NCBI GenBank assembly: GCA_040756735.1
Contig: JBFLYC010000005.1
Coordinates: 62,001 to 126,000 of the forward strand
Source of the DNA: JBFLYC01 sp040756735
Lineage (GTDB): Bacteria > Bacillota > DSM-16504 > Desulfitibacterales > Desulfitibacteraceae
Reading direction: 5' to 3'
Length of the DNA stretch: 64,000 nt
Numbering within the stretch: the first letter of the stretch is position 1; the number at the start of each line of letters is the position of its first letter. The notes under the pieces are model-generated. The model did no database searches and was not told the origin of the DNA. It saw only the letters and a program-made list of their open reading frames with translations. The translations under genes were made by a program, and so were the position numbers. Of this stretch, positions 8,524 to 17,677 are shown piece by piece.

Positions 8524-9942
8524 ATGAAGAGAATCTATTTACACCACTATTGGTTACTATATTTGGATTTTATTAATACTTTTCAAGATTTAACTTTTAA
8601 AGAAATACCTTTGCCGCTGTTATTTAATTTCTATCAATATATTGATGAAGGTCTAAAAAAAGAAATGCTTAAGCCTGGTTTTAAGGATTATTTAAATACA
8701 CAAGAATTAACTGAAGAACAAATTCAACCTCATTTTGAGACAGTATTAAATCCGCTAAAAAAACCGCTTAAGGCAAAACCAGTTAATGGGAAAGTTCTTT
8801 TGAATTTTGATTATCTGCGTTTTTCACCGGATAATTATTCAGATTATTTCATACCCAAACAAACAGTAATATTTGCCCGATTTAAAAAAAGAGAACATAT
8901 GGGTATTCCAGTTCATTGTATTAAAGACTATAAAATTAATGTAACAGGTTTAACACAAGATGTTCTGGAGAAAGCAAATACAATTTTTTCATTATGTAAT
9001 GCTCATCCTCTTTTTGAAAATCAAAATTTTCGTAATAAGTTTATAAATGATATTCCTGCTATAATCGAGACCACAGCCGCTGTTTACAGGTACTTGGATG
9101 AAATCCCCATCTCTTGCATCATCGTGGGAACCACGGAAGAAATAATATGTCGTAGTCTTACAATTATAGCATCTTTAAAAGGAATTCCCAGCATTTGTTT
9201 ACAACATGGTATTCTTATGGGAGAAGAAGCTTTTTTACCAGTGTTTTCAACAAAGATGGCGGTATACGGTGGGTATGAAAAAGAGTGGTATTTAAGTAAA
9301 GGAGTTGCAGCAGACCGAGTTGTAGTTACCGGTCATCCTCGCTTTGATGACATCTTTAACCAGCCTCATATGTCTAAGGCAGATTTTCAAAAAAAGTATG
9401 GGCTGAATGCCCAAAAAAAATGGATATTAATTGCCGCTGACCCTCATAATGTTCCAGTTTGGAACCGATTAGTCCAACTTCTTGCGCGGGAGTCTTCAAT
9501 AGAAATTATTATTAAACCTCACCCATGGGAAATAAAAACGAATAAAAATTGGTATTATGAAAAGCTTAGTGCCAGGTACGATTCGGTTAAGCTTATTTTA
9601 TCAAGAGAAGTAAACTTATATGATATCCTTCCCAATGTTGATGCCGTAATTGTATCCTTGTCAACGGTTGCCTTGGAAGCAATGTTGTTTGAAAAACCCT
9701 TGATAATTTATAAACAGGAAAATTACAAGGATCGAGATTACGATTATTATGATAAAATGGATAAATTTGTTCAATATGATCCAATAAAGATTGTTGGGGT
9801 TATAATGCAATTGTTAATAGATAAGAATTTCCAAAGGGAAGCTGAAAACAAACAGAAAGAGTTTCTCGCTTATGCTTATCCTGTAAAAAAATCCGGTAAA
9901 AGATTATTAGAATTAATGGAGGAAAAATCGGATTATGAATAA
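8524..9942 (+). CDS. spsB: Spore-coat polysaccharide protein SpsB-like (CDP-glycerol transferase fold)
   Basis: 472 residues, close to the length of Bacillus SpsB (about 480). The N-terminal half is divergent. The C-terminal half is a GT-B type domain of the CDP-glycerol glycerophosphotransferase/capsule-synthesis kind: GIPSICLQHGILMGEE, VVTGHPRFDDIF, IIIKPHPWE, and VDAVIVSLSTVALEAMLFEKPLIIY. An AGAGGAGA site precedes the ATG. It overlaps the next gene by 8 bases, so the two are translationally coupled. It probably transfers a nucleotide-activated unit, perhaps the CMP-sugar made by its fusion-protein neighbour; the substrate is not known. Confidence 0.78.
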   Translation: MKRIYLHHYWLLYLDFINTFQDLTFKEIPLPLLFNFYQYIDEGLKKEMLKPGFKDYLNTQELTEEQIQPHFETVLNPLKKPLKAKPVNGKVLLNFDYLRFSPDNYSDYFIPKQTVIFARFKKREHMGIPVHCIKDYKINVTGLTQDVLEKANTIFSLCNAHPLFENQNFRNKFINDIPAIIETTAAVYRYLDEIPISCIIVGTTEEIICRSLTIIASLKGIPSICLQHGILMGEEAFLPVFSTKMAVYGGYEKEWYLSKGVAADRVVVTGHPRFDDIFNQPHMSKADFQKKYGLNAQKKWILIAADPHNVPVWNRLVQLLARESSIEIIIKPHPWEIKTNKNWYYEKLSARYDSVKLILSREVNLYDILPNVDAVIVSLSTVALEAMLFEKPLIIYKQENYKDRDYDYYDKMDKFVQYDPIKIVGVIMQLLIDKNFQREAENKQKEFLAYAYPVKKSGKRLLELMEEKSDYE

Positions 9943-11707
9943 AGTAATGGTTATTGCAGAAGTAGCCAATGCCCATCAAGGAAAGGTAAATATATTGGAG
10001 TCTTTAATCAGAGCAGCGGCTGTTTCCGGTGCTGATGGAATAAAGTTTCAATGGTTTAAATATGATTATTTAGCTACACCAGATTATCATTTTTATCTAA
10101 CTTATAAAGATTTATTTATACCTGAGGAAAAGTGGCCAACAATATTAAGTCTTGCGAAAAACTTAGGACTTGATGTGTGGGTTGATATTTTTGATGATTG
10201 GGGGTTACAGCTTGCTTATAAATTAACTAATCTACTAGACGGTTTTAAAATTCCCTCAACAGTCATACAATCAGATAATATCATTGACAGTATCCTGTCA
10301 ATAAAAAAACCAATCTTGGTAGGGGTCGGAGGATGGTATGATAAAGAAATTGATTCTTTACTGGCATTATTCAGGGAACGCTCTGCTAAAGAAATAATAT
10401 TACTACACGGTTTCCAAGGTTATCCAACAAGTATTAAATATGCTAATTTAGCCCGAATCAGCTATCTAAAAACTCTTTTTAATCTACAGGTTGGTTTTGC
10501 AGATCATGTAGATGCCGCTAAATCGATAGCTATATATCTACCTATTTATGCTTTTTTTGCCGGGGCTACAATAATTGAAAAACATATCACCTTAAATCGT
10601 TCCCAAAAGGGATATGATTATTATTCCTCCCTTGAACCTGATGAATTTACTTTAATGGTCTCTAAACTCCGGGAGGCGGAGGTTGCCATGGGAGGGCTAG
10701 AAGTAAGGGATTCGGAGCGGGACTATTTAAAAGATGCAGTAAGGGTAGTTGCTGCTAAAGACATAGAAAAAGGAGAAATAATTGCTTTAGATAAAACGGC
10801 GAACAAACGTTGTGCAGATAAAACTGCCTTGATGCCTGAAGAATTTAAAAAATTACTCCCTGTTATTTCACTTGAAAAAATTAGCGAAAATAGACCCATT
10901 TTATCTAGATTTCTTCGCAAACCCAAAATTACCATTGTAGTAATTTGTCGTCTCAAATCAGTCCGCTTACCGAAAAAAGCCCTTCTTCCTATTTATGGTG
11001 TACCCTCAATTGAAAGGTGTTTATTAAATTGTTTAGCTGCACCTGATATAGACCATGTTGTATTAGCTACATCTGATTTAGCCCAAGACGATCCACTGGA
11101 ACAATTAACAATTAATGGTAAGGTGAAAGTGATTAGGGGGGATGCAGATAATGTAGCTAAAAGAATGTTTCAGGCAGCCAAGGAAACTGATGCGGATATT
11201 GCTTTACGGGTTACAGGGGATTGTCCAGCAGTTGCACCGGAAATTTTAAAATATTTGATAAATAGTCACTTGGAAAGTGGTAAGGATTTTACCGTTTCTA
11301 CCGGTGATTATTCCCTAGGTACAGTTGCTGATGTATATACGGTAGAATCTCTTGAGAGATTACTTAATCAGCCAAAATCATTGACACATACTGAATATTT
11401 GTCCTTCTATTTTATAAATAATCCAAATATATTTTCCGTAAATAGGGTGGAATTACCAGTTGAGTTTAGATATCCTGAATGGCATTTGACGTTAGATGAA
11501 CAAAAGGATTTGGAAATGCTTGAAACCCTTTATAGTAATTTAAATATAGGGAGAGAACCGCTTTATTTTTCCCAATTACGTCGGTATTTAACTGAAAATC
11601 CAGAAGTCGGTAAAATTAATAGTGGAGTTTCTGTAAAATGGAAAGATGACATGGCTTTAGTTGAGATGATAAATAAAGCTACTGTTTTAGATAGGCGAAT
11701 TCAATAA
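9935..11707 (+). CDS. SpsE-SpsF fusion: NeuB-type nonulosonic acid synthase + SAF domain + cytidylyltransferase
   Basis: 590 residues in three parts. Residues about 1-260 are a NeuB/SpsE synthase barrel (MVIAEVANAHQGK, SGADGIKFQWFKYDYLA, GFADHVDA, IEKHITLN), which condenses phosphoenolpyruvate with an N-acyl sugar. Residues about 265-325 are an antifreeze/SAF-like domain (VVAAKDIEKGEIIALDKTAN). From about residue 329 there is a CTP:sugar cytidylyltransferase of SpsF type (IVVICRLKSVRLPKKALLPI, LRVTGDCPAV, PEWHLTLDEQKDL). In Bacillus these are separate proteins, SpsE and SpsF, so one chain would make and CMP-activate the sugar acid. GGAGG lies 12 bases before the ATG, and the gene overlaps spsB by 8 bases. 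Confidence 0.88.
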   Translation: MNKVMVIAEVANAHQGKVNILESLIRAAAVSGADGIKFQWFKYDYLATPDYHFYLTYKDLFIPEEKWPTILSLAKNLGLDVWVDIFDDWGLQLAYKLTNLLDGFKIPSTVIQSDNIIDSILSIKKPILVGVGGWYDKEIDSLLALFRERSAKEIILLHGFQGYPTSIKYANLARISYLKTLFNLQVGFADHVDAAKSIAIYLPIYAFFAGATIIEKHITLNRSQKGYDYYSSLEPDEFTLMVSKLREAEVAMGGLEVRDSERDYLKDAVRVVAAKDIEKGEIIALDKTANKRCADKTALMPEEFKKLLPVISLEKISENRPILSRFLRKPKITIVVICRLKSVRLPKKALLPIYGVPSIERCLLNCLAAPDIDHVVLATSDLAQDDPLEQLTINGKVKVIRGDADNVAKRMFQAAKETDADIALRVTGDCPAVAPEILKYLINSHLESGKDFTVSTGDYSLGTVADVYTVESLERLLNQPKSLTHTEYLSFYFINNPNIFSVNRVELPVEFRYPEWHLTLDEQKDLEMLETLYSNLNIGREPLYFSQLRRYLTENPEVGKINSGVSVKWKDDMALVEMINKATVLDRRIQ

Positions 11708-11771
11708 TGGTTGTATTTATAATGTAAAAGGTTTTTGCAGATGATGAGCGGATATAGAGGGGGAGAACGAT

Positions 11772-12731
11772 TTGAAGGCTCTTGTAACAGGGGGATCTGG
11801 ATTTATTGGGAGATGGGTTGTTGAGAGACTGCTGAAAGATGGCCATGAAGTCTGGGTTTTAGACAATTTAGCAAATGGTCGATTTGAGAATATAAAAGAA
11901 TTTATAGATAATTATCAAACAATTTATTTTGTAAAAGGGGATATCCAAGATGAAGTAGTCTTAAAAAAGTTATTCGAAAATGAATTTCATATTTGTTATC
12001 ATTTGGCAGCAAGTATAAATGTCCAGGATAGTATAGATGATCCCCAGACTACTTTTACCAATGACACTGTCGGTACATTCAATGTACTGGAAAAGTGTAG
12101 ACAGTATAATGTAAAAATGGTTTTTATGAGCACATGTATGGTTTATGATAAAGCCTTTAATTTACAAGGTATTACTGAAGATCATCCAACCAGGCCGGCT
12201 TCACCGTATGCAGGTTCAAAAATAGCTGCTGAAAATATGGTTCTTTCATATTATTATGCTTACACATTACCTGTTGTAATAATCCGGCCCTTTAATACCT
12301 ATGGGCCTTTTCAAAAATCAGGCGGGGAAGGTGGAGTTGTAGCCATTTTTATTAAGAACAAATTGGATGGTAAAAAGCTAACCATTTATGGTGATGGTAC
12401 ACAAACAAGAGATTTATTATATGTTGAAGACTGTGCAAGGTTTGTAGTAAATGCGGGTTATTCTGATAAAGCAAACGGACAGATCATAAATGGCGGACTT
12501 GGTCAGGATATCTCAATTAAGCAATTAGCAAAGGTGATTATTAAGGATAACAGCCAAATACAACACGTTGCCCATATTCATCCCCAAAGTGAAATACAAA
12601 AACTCTTATGTAATTATGACAAGGCAAAGAAATTATTAAATTGGGAGCCCAAAGTAGGTTTGGCTGAAGGAATTGCAAGGACAGAAGATTGGATAAGTAA
12701 ATACAGGGGAGTTAACCGCCATGGTGAATAA
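11772..12731 (+). CDS. NAD-dependent sugar epimerase/dehydratase (extended SDR)
   Basis: 319-residue extended SDR: ALVTGGSGFIGRWVVERL binds NAD, MSTCMVYD is the serine/threonine catalytic region, and YAGSK is the YxxxK motif. It resembles UDP-glucose 4-epimerase and dTDP-glucose 4,6-dehydratase relatives; the substrate cannot be fixed by eye. Translation starts at TTG 11772 behind AGGGGGAG, with no nearby ATG in frame. It overlaps the aminotransferase gene by 11 bases, which suggests its 4-keto or epimerised product goes to that enzyme. Confidence 0.82.
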   Translation: MKALVTGGSGFIGRWVVERLLKDGHEVWVLDNLANGRFENIKEFIDNYQTIYFVKGDIQDEVVLKKLFENEFHICYHLAASINVQDSIDDPQTTFTNDTVGTFNVLEKCRQYNVKMVFMSTCMVYDKAFNLQGITEDHPTRPASPYAGSKIAAENMVLSYYYAYTLPVVIIRPFNTYGPFQKSGGEGGVVAIFIKNKLDGKKLTIYGDGTQTRDLLYVEDCARFVVNAGYSDKANGQIINGGLGQDISIKQLAKVIIKDNSQIQHVAHIHPQSEIQKLLCNYDKAKKLLNWEPKVGLAEGIARTEDWISKYRGVNRHGE

Positions 12732-13935
12732 AAGTCAACTGGCAATTCATGGAGGAGAACCTGCTAGAAAAAATTATCTGCCCTATGGTAAACAGTGGAT
12801 TGATGAAGAGGATATTAAAGCTGTAGAAGAAGTTTTAAAAGGAGACTATTTAACTACCGGCCCCACCATAGCTTTATTTGAAAGGAGAATTGCCGAGTAT
12901 GTAGGTGCCAAATACGCAGTGGCCTTTGCCAGTGGAACAGCTGCTCTACACGGAGCCTGTTTTGCTGCGGAAATTGTTGAAGGTGATGAAGTTATTACAA
13001 CACCACTAACCTTTGCAGCCAGTGCCAATTGCATTTTATATCAAGGGGGGAAACCTGTTTTTGCCGACATTGATACAAAAACCTATAATATCAATCCAGA
13101 CAGTATTAGAGGTCTTATCACGGAAAAGACGAAGGCTATCATTCCTGTTGATTTTGCAGGGCAGCCGGTAGATATTGATGCCATTAAACATATTGCCGAA
13201 GAATATAACTTAATTGTTATAGAAGATGCTGCCCATGCTCTAGGGTCTGTTTATAAAAATAAAAAAGTGGGTTCTCTTAGCCATATGACCATGTTTAGCT
13301 TTCATCCAGTAAAGCTTATTACCACTGGGGAAGGCGGGGTCATTACAACAGATAATGAAGAGTATTATCGAAGGCTCTTAATCTTTAGAACCCATGGTAT
13401 AACTCGTGATAGACAAAGGATAATTAACAACCATGGCCCCTGGTATTATGAGATGCAGCACCTTGGTTTTAACTATAGACTGACAGATATACAAGCAGCG
13501 TTAGGTATAAGCCAATTAAAAAAGATAGATTTCTTTTTAGCCCGGCGAAAGAAATATGCTGAAATGTACAATGAAGTATTTCAAGATATAGAACAAATTA
13601 GATGTCCAGCCGGGCTAGAGGGAACTAGTTCAAGCTGGCATTTATATATAATTGGTTTAAATATAGATAGATTAACAGTTGGTCGTAGAGAAATATTTGA
13701 GGCTTTACTCAAGGAAAATATAGGGGCAAATATTCATTATATTCCAGTCTATTATCACCCCTATTATCAAAGCTTGGGTTATAAAAAAGGCCTTTGCCCA
13801 AATGCTGAAAAAGTTTATGAAGAAATAATTACTTTACCTCTGTTTCCTGCCATGTCTAAAGACGATGTAATGGATGTAACTCAAGGGGTCATGAAAGTTA
13901 TTAAATGCTTTAAAAACATAAAGCATATATTTTGA
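12721..13935 (+). CDS. pseC: DegT/DnrJ/EryC1 sugar aminotransferase, PseC-like
   Basis: 404-residue PLP aminotransferase acting on nucleotide-linked 4-keto sugars. Lys198 in FSFHPVKLITTGEGG is the Schiff-base lysine; VEVGDEV-like and FASGTAALHGA motifs and EDAAHALGS (the Asp that binds the PLP ring nitrogen) are present. The N-terminus LPYGKQWIDEEDIKAVEEVL is characteristic of PseC, which makes UDP-4-amino-4,6-dideoxy-N-acetyl-L-altrosamine. It also parallels SpsC of the Bacillus coat cluster. ATG at 12721 and GTG at 12724 are both possible. It overlaps the SDR gene by 11 bases. Confidence 0.82.
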   Translation: MVNKSQLAIHGGEPARKNYLPYGKQWIDEEDIKAVEEVLKGDYLTTGPTIALFERRIAEYVGAKYAVAFASGTAALHGACFAAEIVEGDEVITTPLTFAASANCILYQGGKPVFADIDTKTYNINPDSIRGLITEKTKAIIPVDFAGQPVDIDAIKHIAEEYNLIVIEDAAHALGSVYKNKKVGSLSHMTMFSFHPVKLITTGEGGVITTDNEEYYRRLLIFRTHGITRDRQRIINNHGPWYYEMQHLGFNYRLTDIQAALGISQLKKIDFFLARRKKYAEMYNEVFQDIEQIRCPAGLEGTSSSWHLYIIGLNIDRLTVGRREIFEALLKENIGANIHYIPVYYHPYYQSLGYKKGLCPNAEKVYEEIITLPLFPAMSKDDVMDVTQGVMKVIKCFKNIKHIF

Positions 13936-14018
13936 GACTAACATTTAATTTGTATGTAGTGAAAATAATATGATGCAATTGAACCTGAAAAAATACATGA
14001 TTTTTGGAGGAATATATT

Positions 14019-15068
14019 ATGAGGGAAATTGTAGTGGGAAATAGAAAAATTGGTAAAGGTTATCCTCCTTTTATTATAGCAGAAATGTCCGGGAATCATA
14101 ATCAGTCCCTGGATAGAGCATTACAAATTGTAGAAGCTGCTGGTAAAGCTGGAGTCCATGCTTTAAAGCTGCAAACCTACACAGCAGACACTATGACTTT
14201 GGATATAGATGAGGAGGACTTTTATATTAGGCAACCTGAAAGTCTATGGCATGGATATTCTTTATATAACCTTTATAATGAAGCATATACCCCCTGGGAG
14301 TGGCATAAACCTATCTTTGACCGGTGTAAAGAATTAGGCCTTATTGCTTTTAGTACACCTTTTGATGAAAATGCAGTTGATTTTTTAGAAGAATTAAATG
14401 TGCCTTGTTATAAAATAGCTTCTTTTGAAAATACAGATTTACCCTTAATACAGAAAGTGGCGAAAACCGGAAAACCAGTGATTATTTCAACTGGCATGGC
14501 TACCATAGCTGAACTTGGTGAAACAGTATGTACTGCCAGGGAGGGTGGATGCAAGGATTTAATATTACTGAAATGCACCAGCACTTATCCTGCATCTCCT
14601 GAGAACAGCAATATTATGAGTATCCCTCACATGCAGCAATCATTCCAGTGTCAGGTTGGTATTTCTGACCATACTTTAGGAATAGGGGTGGCAGTTGCCA
14701 GTGTTCCTTTAGGAGCAACAGTGATAGAAAAGCACTTTACTTTATCCAGGGCTCATGGGGGCGTAGATTCGGCATTTTCTCTTGAACCAGAGGAAATGCG
14801 TCTTTTAGTTGACGAGACACAACGGGCTTGGCTGGCTCTAGGCAAGATAAGCTATGGACCTACTGAAGATGAGAAAAATTCGGTAAATCAGAGACGTTCC
14901 TTATATATTGTCGAGGATTTACAGGAAGGGGACGTCCTAACAAAAAAAAATTTACGTGCCATTAGACCTGGAAAGGGCCTGGCACCTAAATATTATGATG
15001 TGCTTATAGGCAAAAAGGTTAAACAAAACATAAGAAAAGGCACACCCGTAAACTGGGACTTGATATGA
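14019..15068 (+). CDS. pseI: Pseudaminic acid synthase (NeuB family, PseI)
   Basis: 349-residue NeuB-family synthase. The N-terminal barrel includes PPFIIAEMSGNHNQSLDRAL, HALKLQTYTADTMT, PCYKIASFENTDLPLI, IISTGMATI and ISDHTLGIGVAV; EKHFTLSRAHGGVDSAFSLE contains the conserved metal/substrate residues, with GGVDSAFSLEP typical of PseI. A C-terminal SAF domain (RRSLYIVEDLQEGDVLTKKN) completes the usual layout. GGAGG lies 8 bases before ATG 14019. This is the second NeuB-type synthase in the cluster, beside the SpsE-SpsF fusion, so two different nonulosonic acids may be made. Confidence 0.9.
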   Translation: MREIVVGNRKIGKGYPPFIIAEMSGNHNQSLDRALQIVEAAGKAGVHALKLQTYTADTMTLDIDEEDFYIRQPESLWHGYSLYNLYNEAYTPWEWHKPIFDRCKELGLIAFSTPFDENAVDFLEELNVPCYKIASFENTDLPLIQKVAKTGKPVIISTGMATIAELGETVCTAREGGCKDLILLKCTSTYPASPENSNIMSIPHMQQSFQCQVGISDHTLGIGVAVASVPLGATVIEKHFTLSRAHGGVDSAFSLEPEEMRLLVDETQRAWLALGKISYGPTEDEKNSVNQRRSLYIVEDLQEGDVLTKKNLRAIRPGKGLAPKYYDVLIGKKVKQNIRKGTPVNWDLI

Positions 15069-15074
15069 TTGAAT

Positions 15075-15695
15075 TTACCTGCACTGTGGCGGAAAGAGCG
15101 GGCAGCCAGGTGTAATTGCACTACATTGTCGTGGTTGACAAAAACCATATGTAGGTATCAATAATTGCACTATAAGTACTGATTTTAGCAAGATACAAGT
15201 ACTTACAAAGCATGTCACTTCTGTAACATTGCCCAGTTCATCTCTTTCGGAAATAAAACAAAACAGGCATTCTGGGAAAACCTGGCATTCAATATCCAGG
15301 CCCTCTTCACTTACTCCTGATAAAAATAATAATTTAGAAACAATTTTTGTTCCTGAACTTTCTTCAAATCCGCCTTCATCCAGCGGAACTCTGGCAGTAA
15401 CTTCCAGTCTAAAGGTTACTCTAACACGATCATTTTCTAAAACCGAACAATCTATTATAGTAGCTTCTGCAGAAACACATTCAGCATCCTGGGCATCTCC
15501 AGTAATTATTTCAAGGGTTGGAGCTTCGAAGGGTATCTTTATTTCTACATCTCTATTTTGAAAGCATTCATTAAATACTTTTTTAACTTTTACACAGTCA
15601 ATTTCTGTTGGTGGCGGACAATCAGGCAGACCGGTTTCAGGATCTATAGGACATCGTCCTGGTTGTACCTGATTGTCTTGTCTTTTTGAACTCAT
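15075..15695 (-). CDS. Cysteine-rich protein of unknown function, possible spore coat component
   Basis: 206 residues with 15 cysteines, many as separate residues in a beta-rich acidic middle (IDCSVLENDRVRVTFRLEV) and proline-rich Cys clusters at both ends (GRCPIDPETGLPDCPPP and TPGCPLFPPQCR). There is no signal peptide or membrane anchor, apart from a hydrophobic stretch near LLKSVLIVQLLIP. I do not recognise the family. It has a strong GAGGGGGG ribosome site and lies convergent with pseI inside the glycan cluster. Disulfide-rich, unexported proteins beside sps genes suggest a coat or exosporium structural protein, but this is inference. Confidence 0.7.
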   Translation of the reverse strand: MSSKRQDNQVQPGRCPIDPETGLPDCPPPTEIDCVKVKKVFNECFQNRDVEIKIPFEAPTLEIITGDAQDAECVSAEATIIDCSVLENDRVRVTFRLEVTARVPLDEGGFEESSGTKIVSKLLFLSGVSEEGLDIECQVFPECLFCFISERDELGNVTEVTCFVSTCILLKSVLIVQLLIPTYGFCQPRQCSAITPGCPLFPPQCR

Positions 15696-15868
15696 ATAAA
15701 TTCCCCCCTCTAATGGAGTAGATGTTGTATTGATTTTAAATTACTACATCATATGAATTGATAAAGTGATGTGTGTAAAATAAATTGATAAAAAGTATTA
15801 TGTTTTTATGTGCACAATTATTTAATGCCGGGCATAAAACTATAATAAAAATAATGGAGAAACCAGTA

Positions 15869-17659
15869 ATGATAGGATCATCCTTATTGATAAGCCTCTG
15901 TATGATAGTCAAAGATGAAGAAAACAATATAGGGCGCTCTTTAGAAAGTGTAAAAGGTCTAGTAGATGAGATGGTAATTATTGATACTGGGTCCGAAGAT
16001 AAAACCGTACAAAAAGCAAAAGAGTTTGGTGCTCAAATTCATTATTTCCCATGGCAAAATGATTTTTCTGCCGCCCGTAACCATGCTTTAAGTAAAGCTA
16101 AAGGGCTGTGGATACTTTTTTTAGATGCTGATGAAAGCCTGGGAAAGGTTATGGCCAATAAATTTCGCAAATCTTTGCGGGCGGCGAAAGAAGAGGGCTT
16201 TTATTTGACAATATTTAATTATCAGGGAAGTAATCAGGGAGACTTTTTGAGAACCTATAGCTTAAGGTTATTTAGGAATAATTGTTTATATAAATATGAA
16301 GGAAAGATTCACGAGCAAATACTACCTTCAATTAAAAAAGCCAAACCTCAAGCCCTTATCGGTCGGTCTCAATTAATTATTCACCATTATGGTTATTTAG
16401 AAGAAGAATTTAAAGTAAAAAATAAAGCTGCTCGCAACCTGGAAATCTTACTTGGCGAATCGTCAATGGTCAAGAAAAGTGCATTTTATTGTTTGAATCT
16501 AGCAATGGAATATATAAGGATAGGAGAACTTTCTAAAGCGGAAGAAAAACTAAAGGAAGGATGGAAAAATGTAAATAAAAAAGATAGCTATGCCCATGGT
16601 TTGCTGTTAAAACTAATTGCTTGTTTATACTGGCAGGAAAAGAATGAAGAAGCCATAGAGTTTTGTAAGTCAGGTCTAACAATTTACCCGGATTATTCAG
16701 ATGTATACTATTATTATGGAGTTTGCTTGGCAAAAGTTGGTGATTTATTAAATGCAAAAAAAATTCTTTTAGAAGGATTGAATGTAGGTGAAAGCTCAAA
16801 GAAGTATATTTCTCAAGGAGGAAGTGGTTCATATCTTAATCTCTATACTTTAGGGCAAATAGAGGAGCAAGGTCTGAATTTTCACCAGGCCCTTGATTAT
16901 TATTTACAAGCACTTAGGCTGCAGCCACAAAATTTTAAATATTTAAGGGGACTGATAAGGGTTTTGTTAAGGTGCAATGTTGATAAGAAATCATTTTTAA
17001 TCAAAAACAACCTTCTCACAACAGAATACTTGCTAACTATAATAAATGAAATATTTAAGTTGGGTGATTATTCCTTAGTTAATGAAATAGTGTCCAATAA
17101 AAAGGGCAAAGAATATAAAAATTGGGATATTCATCTCCTTAAAGGTAAAAGTCTTTTAATGCTGGGAAAATATAATGAAGCCCTGGAAAGCTTGGATAAG
17201 ATACCACAAAACAAGGCTCAAAGAAAAGAAGCTCTTTTTTACAGTTGGATTGGTTGCCAATTACAAGAGAAGTATGTATTGAGTAAGAACTATTTAGAAC
17301 AAATTCGGGTTTTAGACCCCGGGTTATATAATTTGCTGATTGAAATAGATAATTTGCTGCAATTTGGTTGTAAGGCAGATAATGATGATTATAAAAAGTT
17401 GCAAAACAATGAATGTGTATTAGCGCTCTTACATATTATAGACACATTTGCAGCTTGCAAGGCAGAAAAATCTTTAGAAAAAATCATTAGATTCTTGTTT
17501 GATTTAACCGGAGAAGAGTTCAGGTCATTGGTTCTTAAAGTTTTGTTCAAGCACAAATGTTATGAGCAGGCAATACAAATACTAAAAAAAATTGATTTGC
17601 AGCAAATGGATGAAGAAGAAAAGTTAATCGCAGCAGAACTTTATCGACGCCGGTGTTGA
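15869..17659 (+). CDS. Family 2 glycosyltransferase with C-terminal TPR region
   Basis: About 596 residues. Residues 1-230 are a GT2 domain of the SunS/WaaE type: LISLCMIVKDEENNIGRSL, VDEMVIIDTGSEDKT, WILFLDADE (DXD motif) and YEGKIHEQI. The rest is helical with TPR-like repeats (EEAIEFCKSGLTIYPDYSDVYYYYG, LDYYLQALRLQPQN, LGKYNEALESLDKIPQ region). ATG 15869 is chosen because GGAGA lies 8 bases upstream; earlier in-frame starts lack a site. TPR-bearing GT2 enzymes often glycosylate proteins, so a protein or peptidoglycan-bound acceptor is possible. It is transcribed divergently from the Cys-rich gene. Confidence 0.82.
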   Translation: MIGSSLLISLCMIVKDEENNIGRSLESVKGLVDEMVIIDTGSEDKTVQKAKEFGAQIHYFPWQNDFSAARNHALSKAKGLWILFLDADESLGKVMANKFRKSLRAAKEEGFYLTIFNYQGSNQGDFLRTYSLRLFRNNCLYKYEGKIHEQILPSIKKAKPQALIGRSQLIIHHYGYLEEEFKVKNKAARNLEILLGESSMVKKSAFYCLNLAMEYIRIGELSKAEEKLKEGWKNVNKKDSYAHGLLLKLIACLYWQEKNEEAIEFCKSGLTIYPDYSDVYYYYGVCLAKVGDLLNAKKILLEGLNVGESSKKYISQGGSGSYLNLYTLGQIEEQGLNFHQALDYYLQALRLQPQNFKYLRGLIRVLLRCNVDKKSFLIKNNLLTTEYLLTIINEIFKLGDYSLVNEIVSNKKGKEYKNWDIHLLKGKSLLMLGKYNEALESLDKIPQNKAQRKEALFYSWIGCQLQEKYVLSKNYLEQIRVLDPGLYNLLIEIDNLLQFGCKADNDDYKKLQNNECVLALLHIIDTFAACKAEKSLEKIIRFLFDLTGEEFRSLVLKVLFKHKCYEQAIQILKKIDLQQMDEEEKLIAAELYRRRC

Positions 17660-17677
17660 CAAGGAGGCGTTTCCTTC

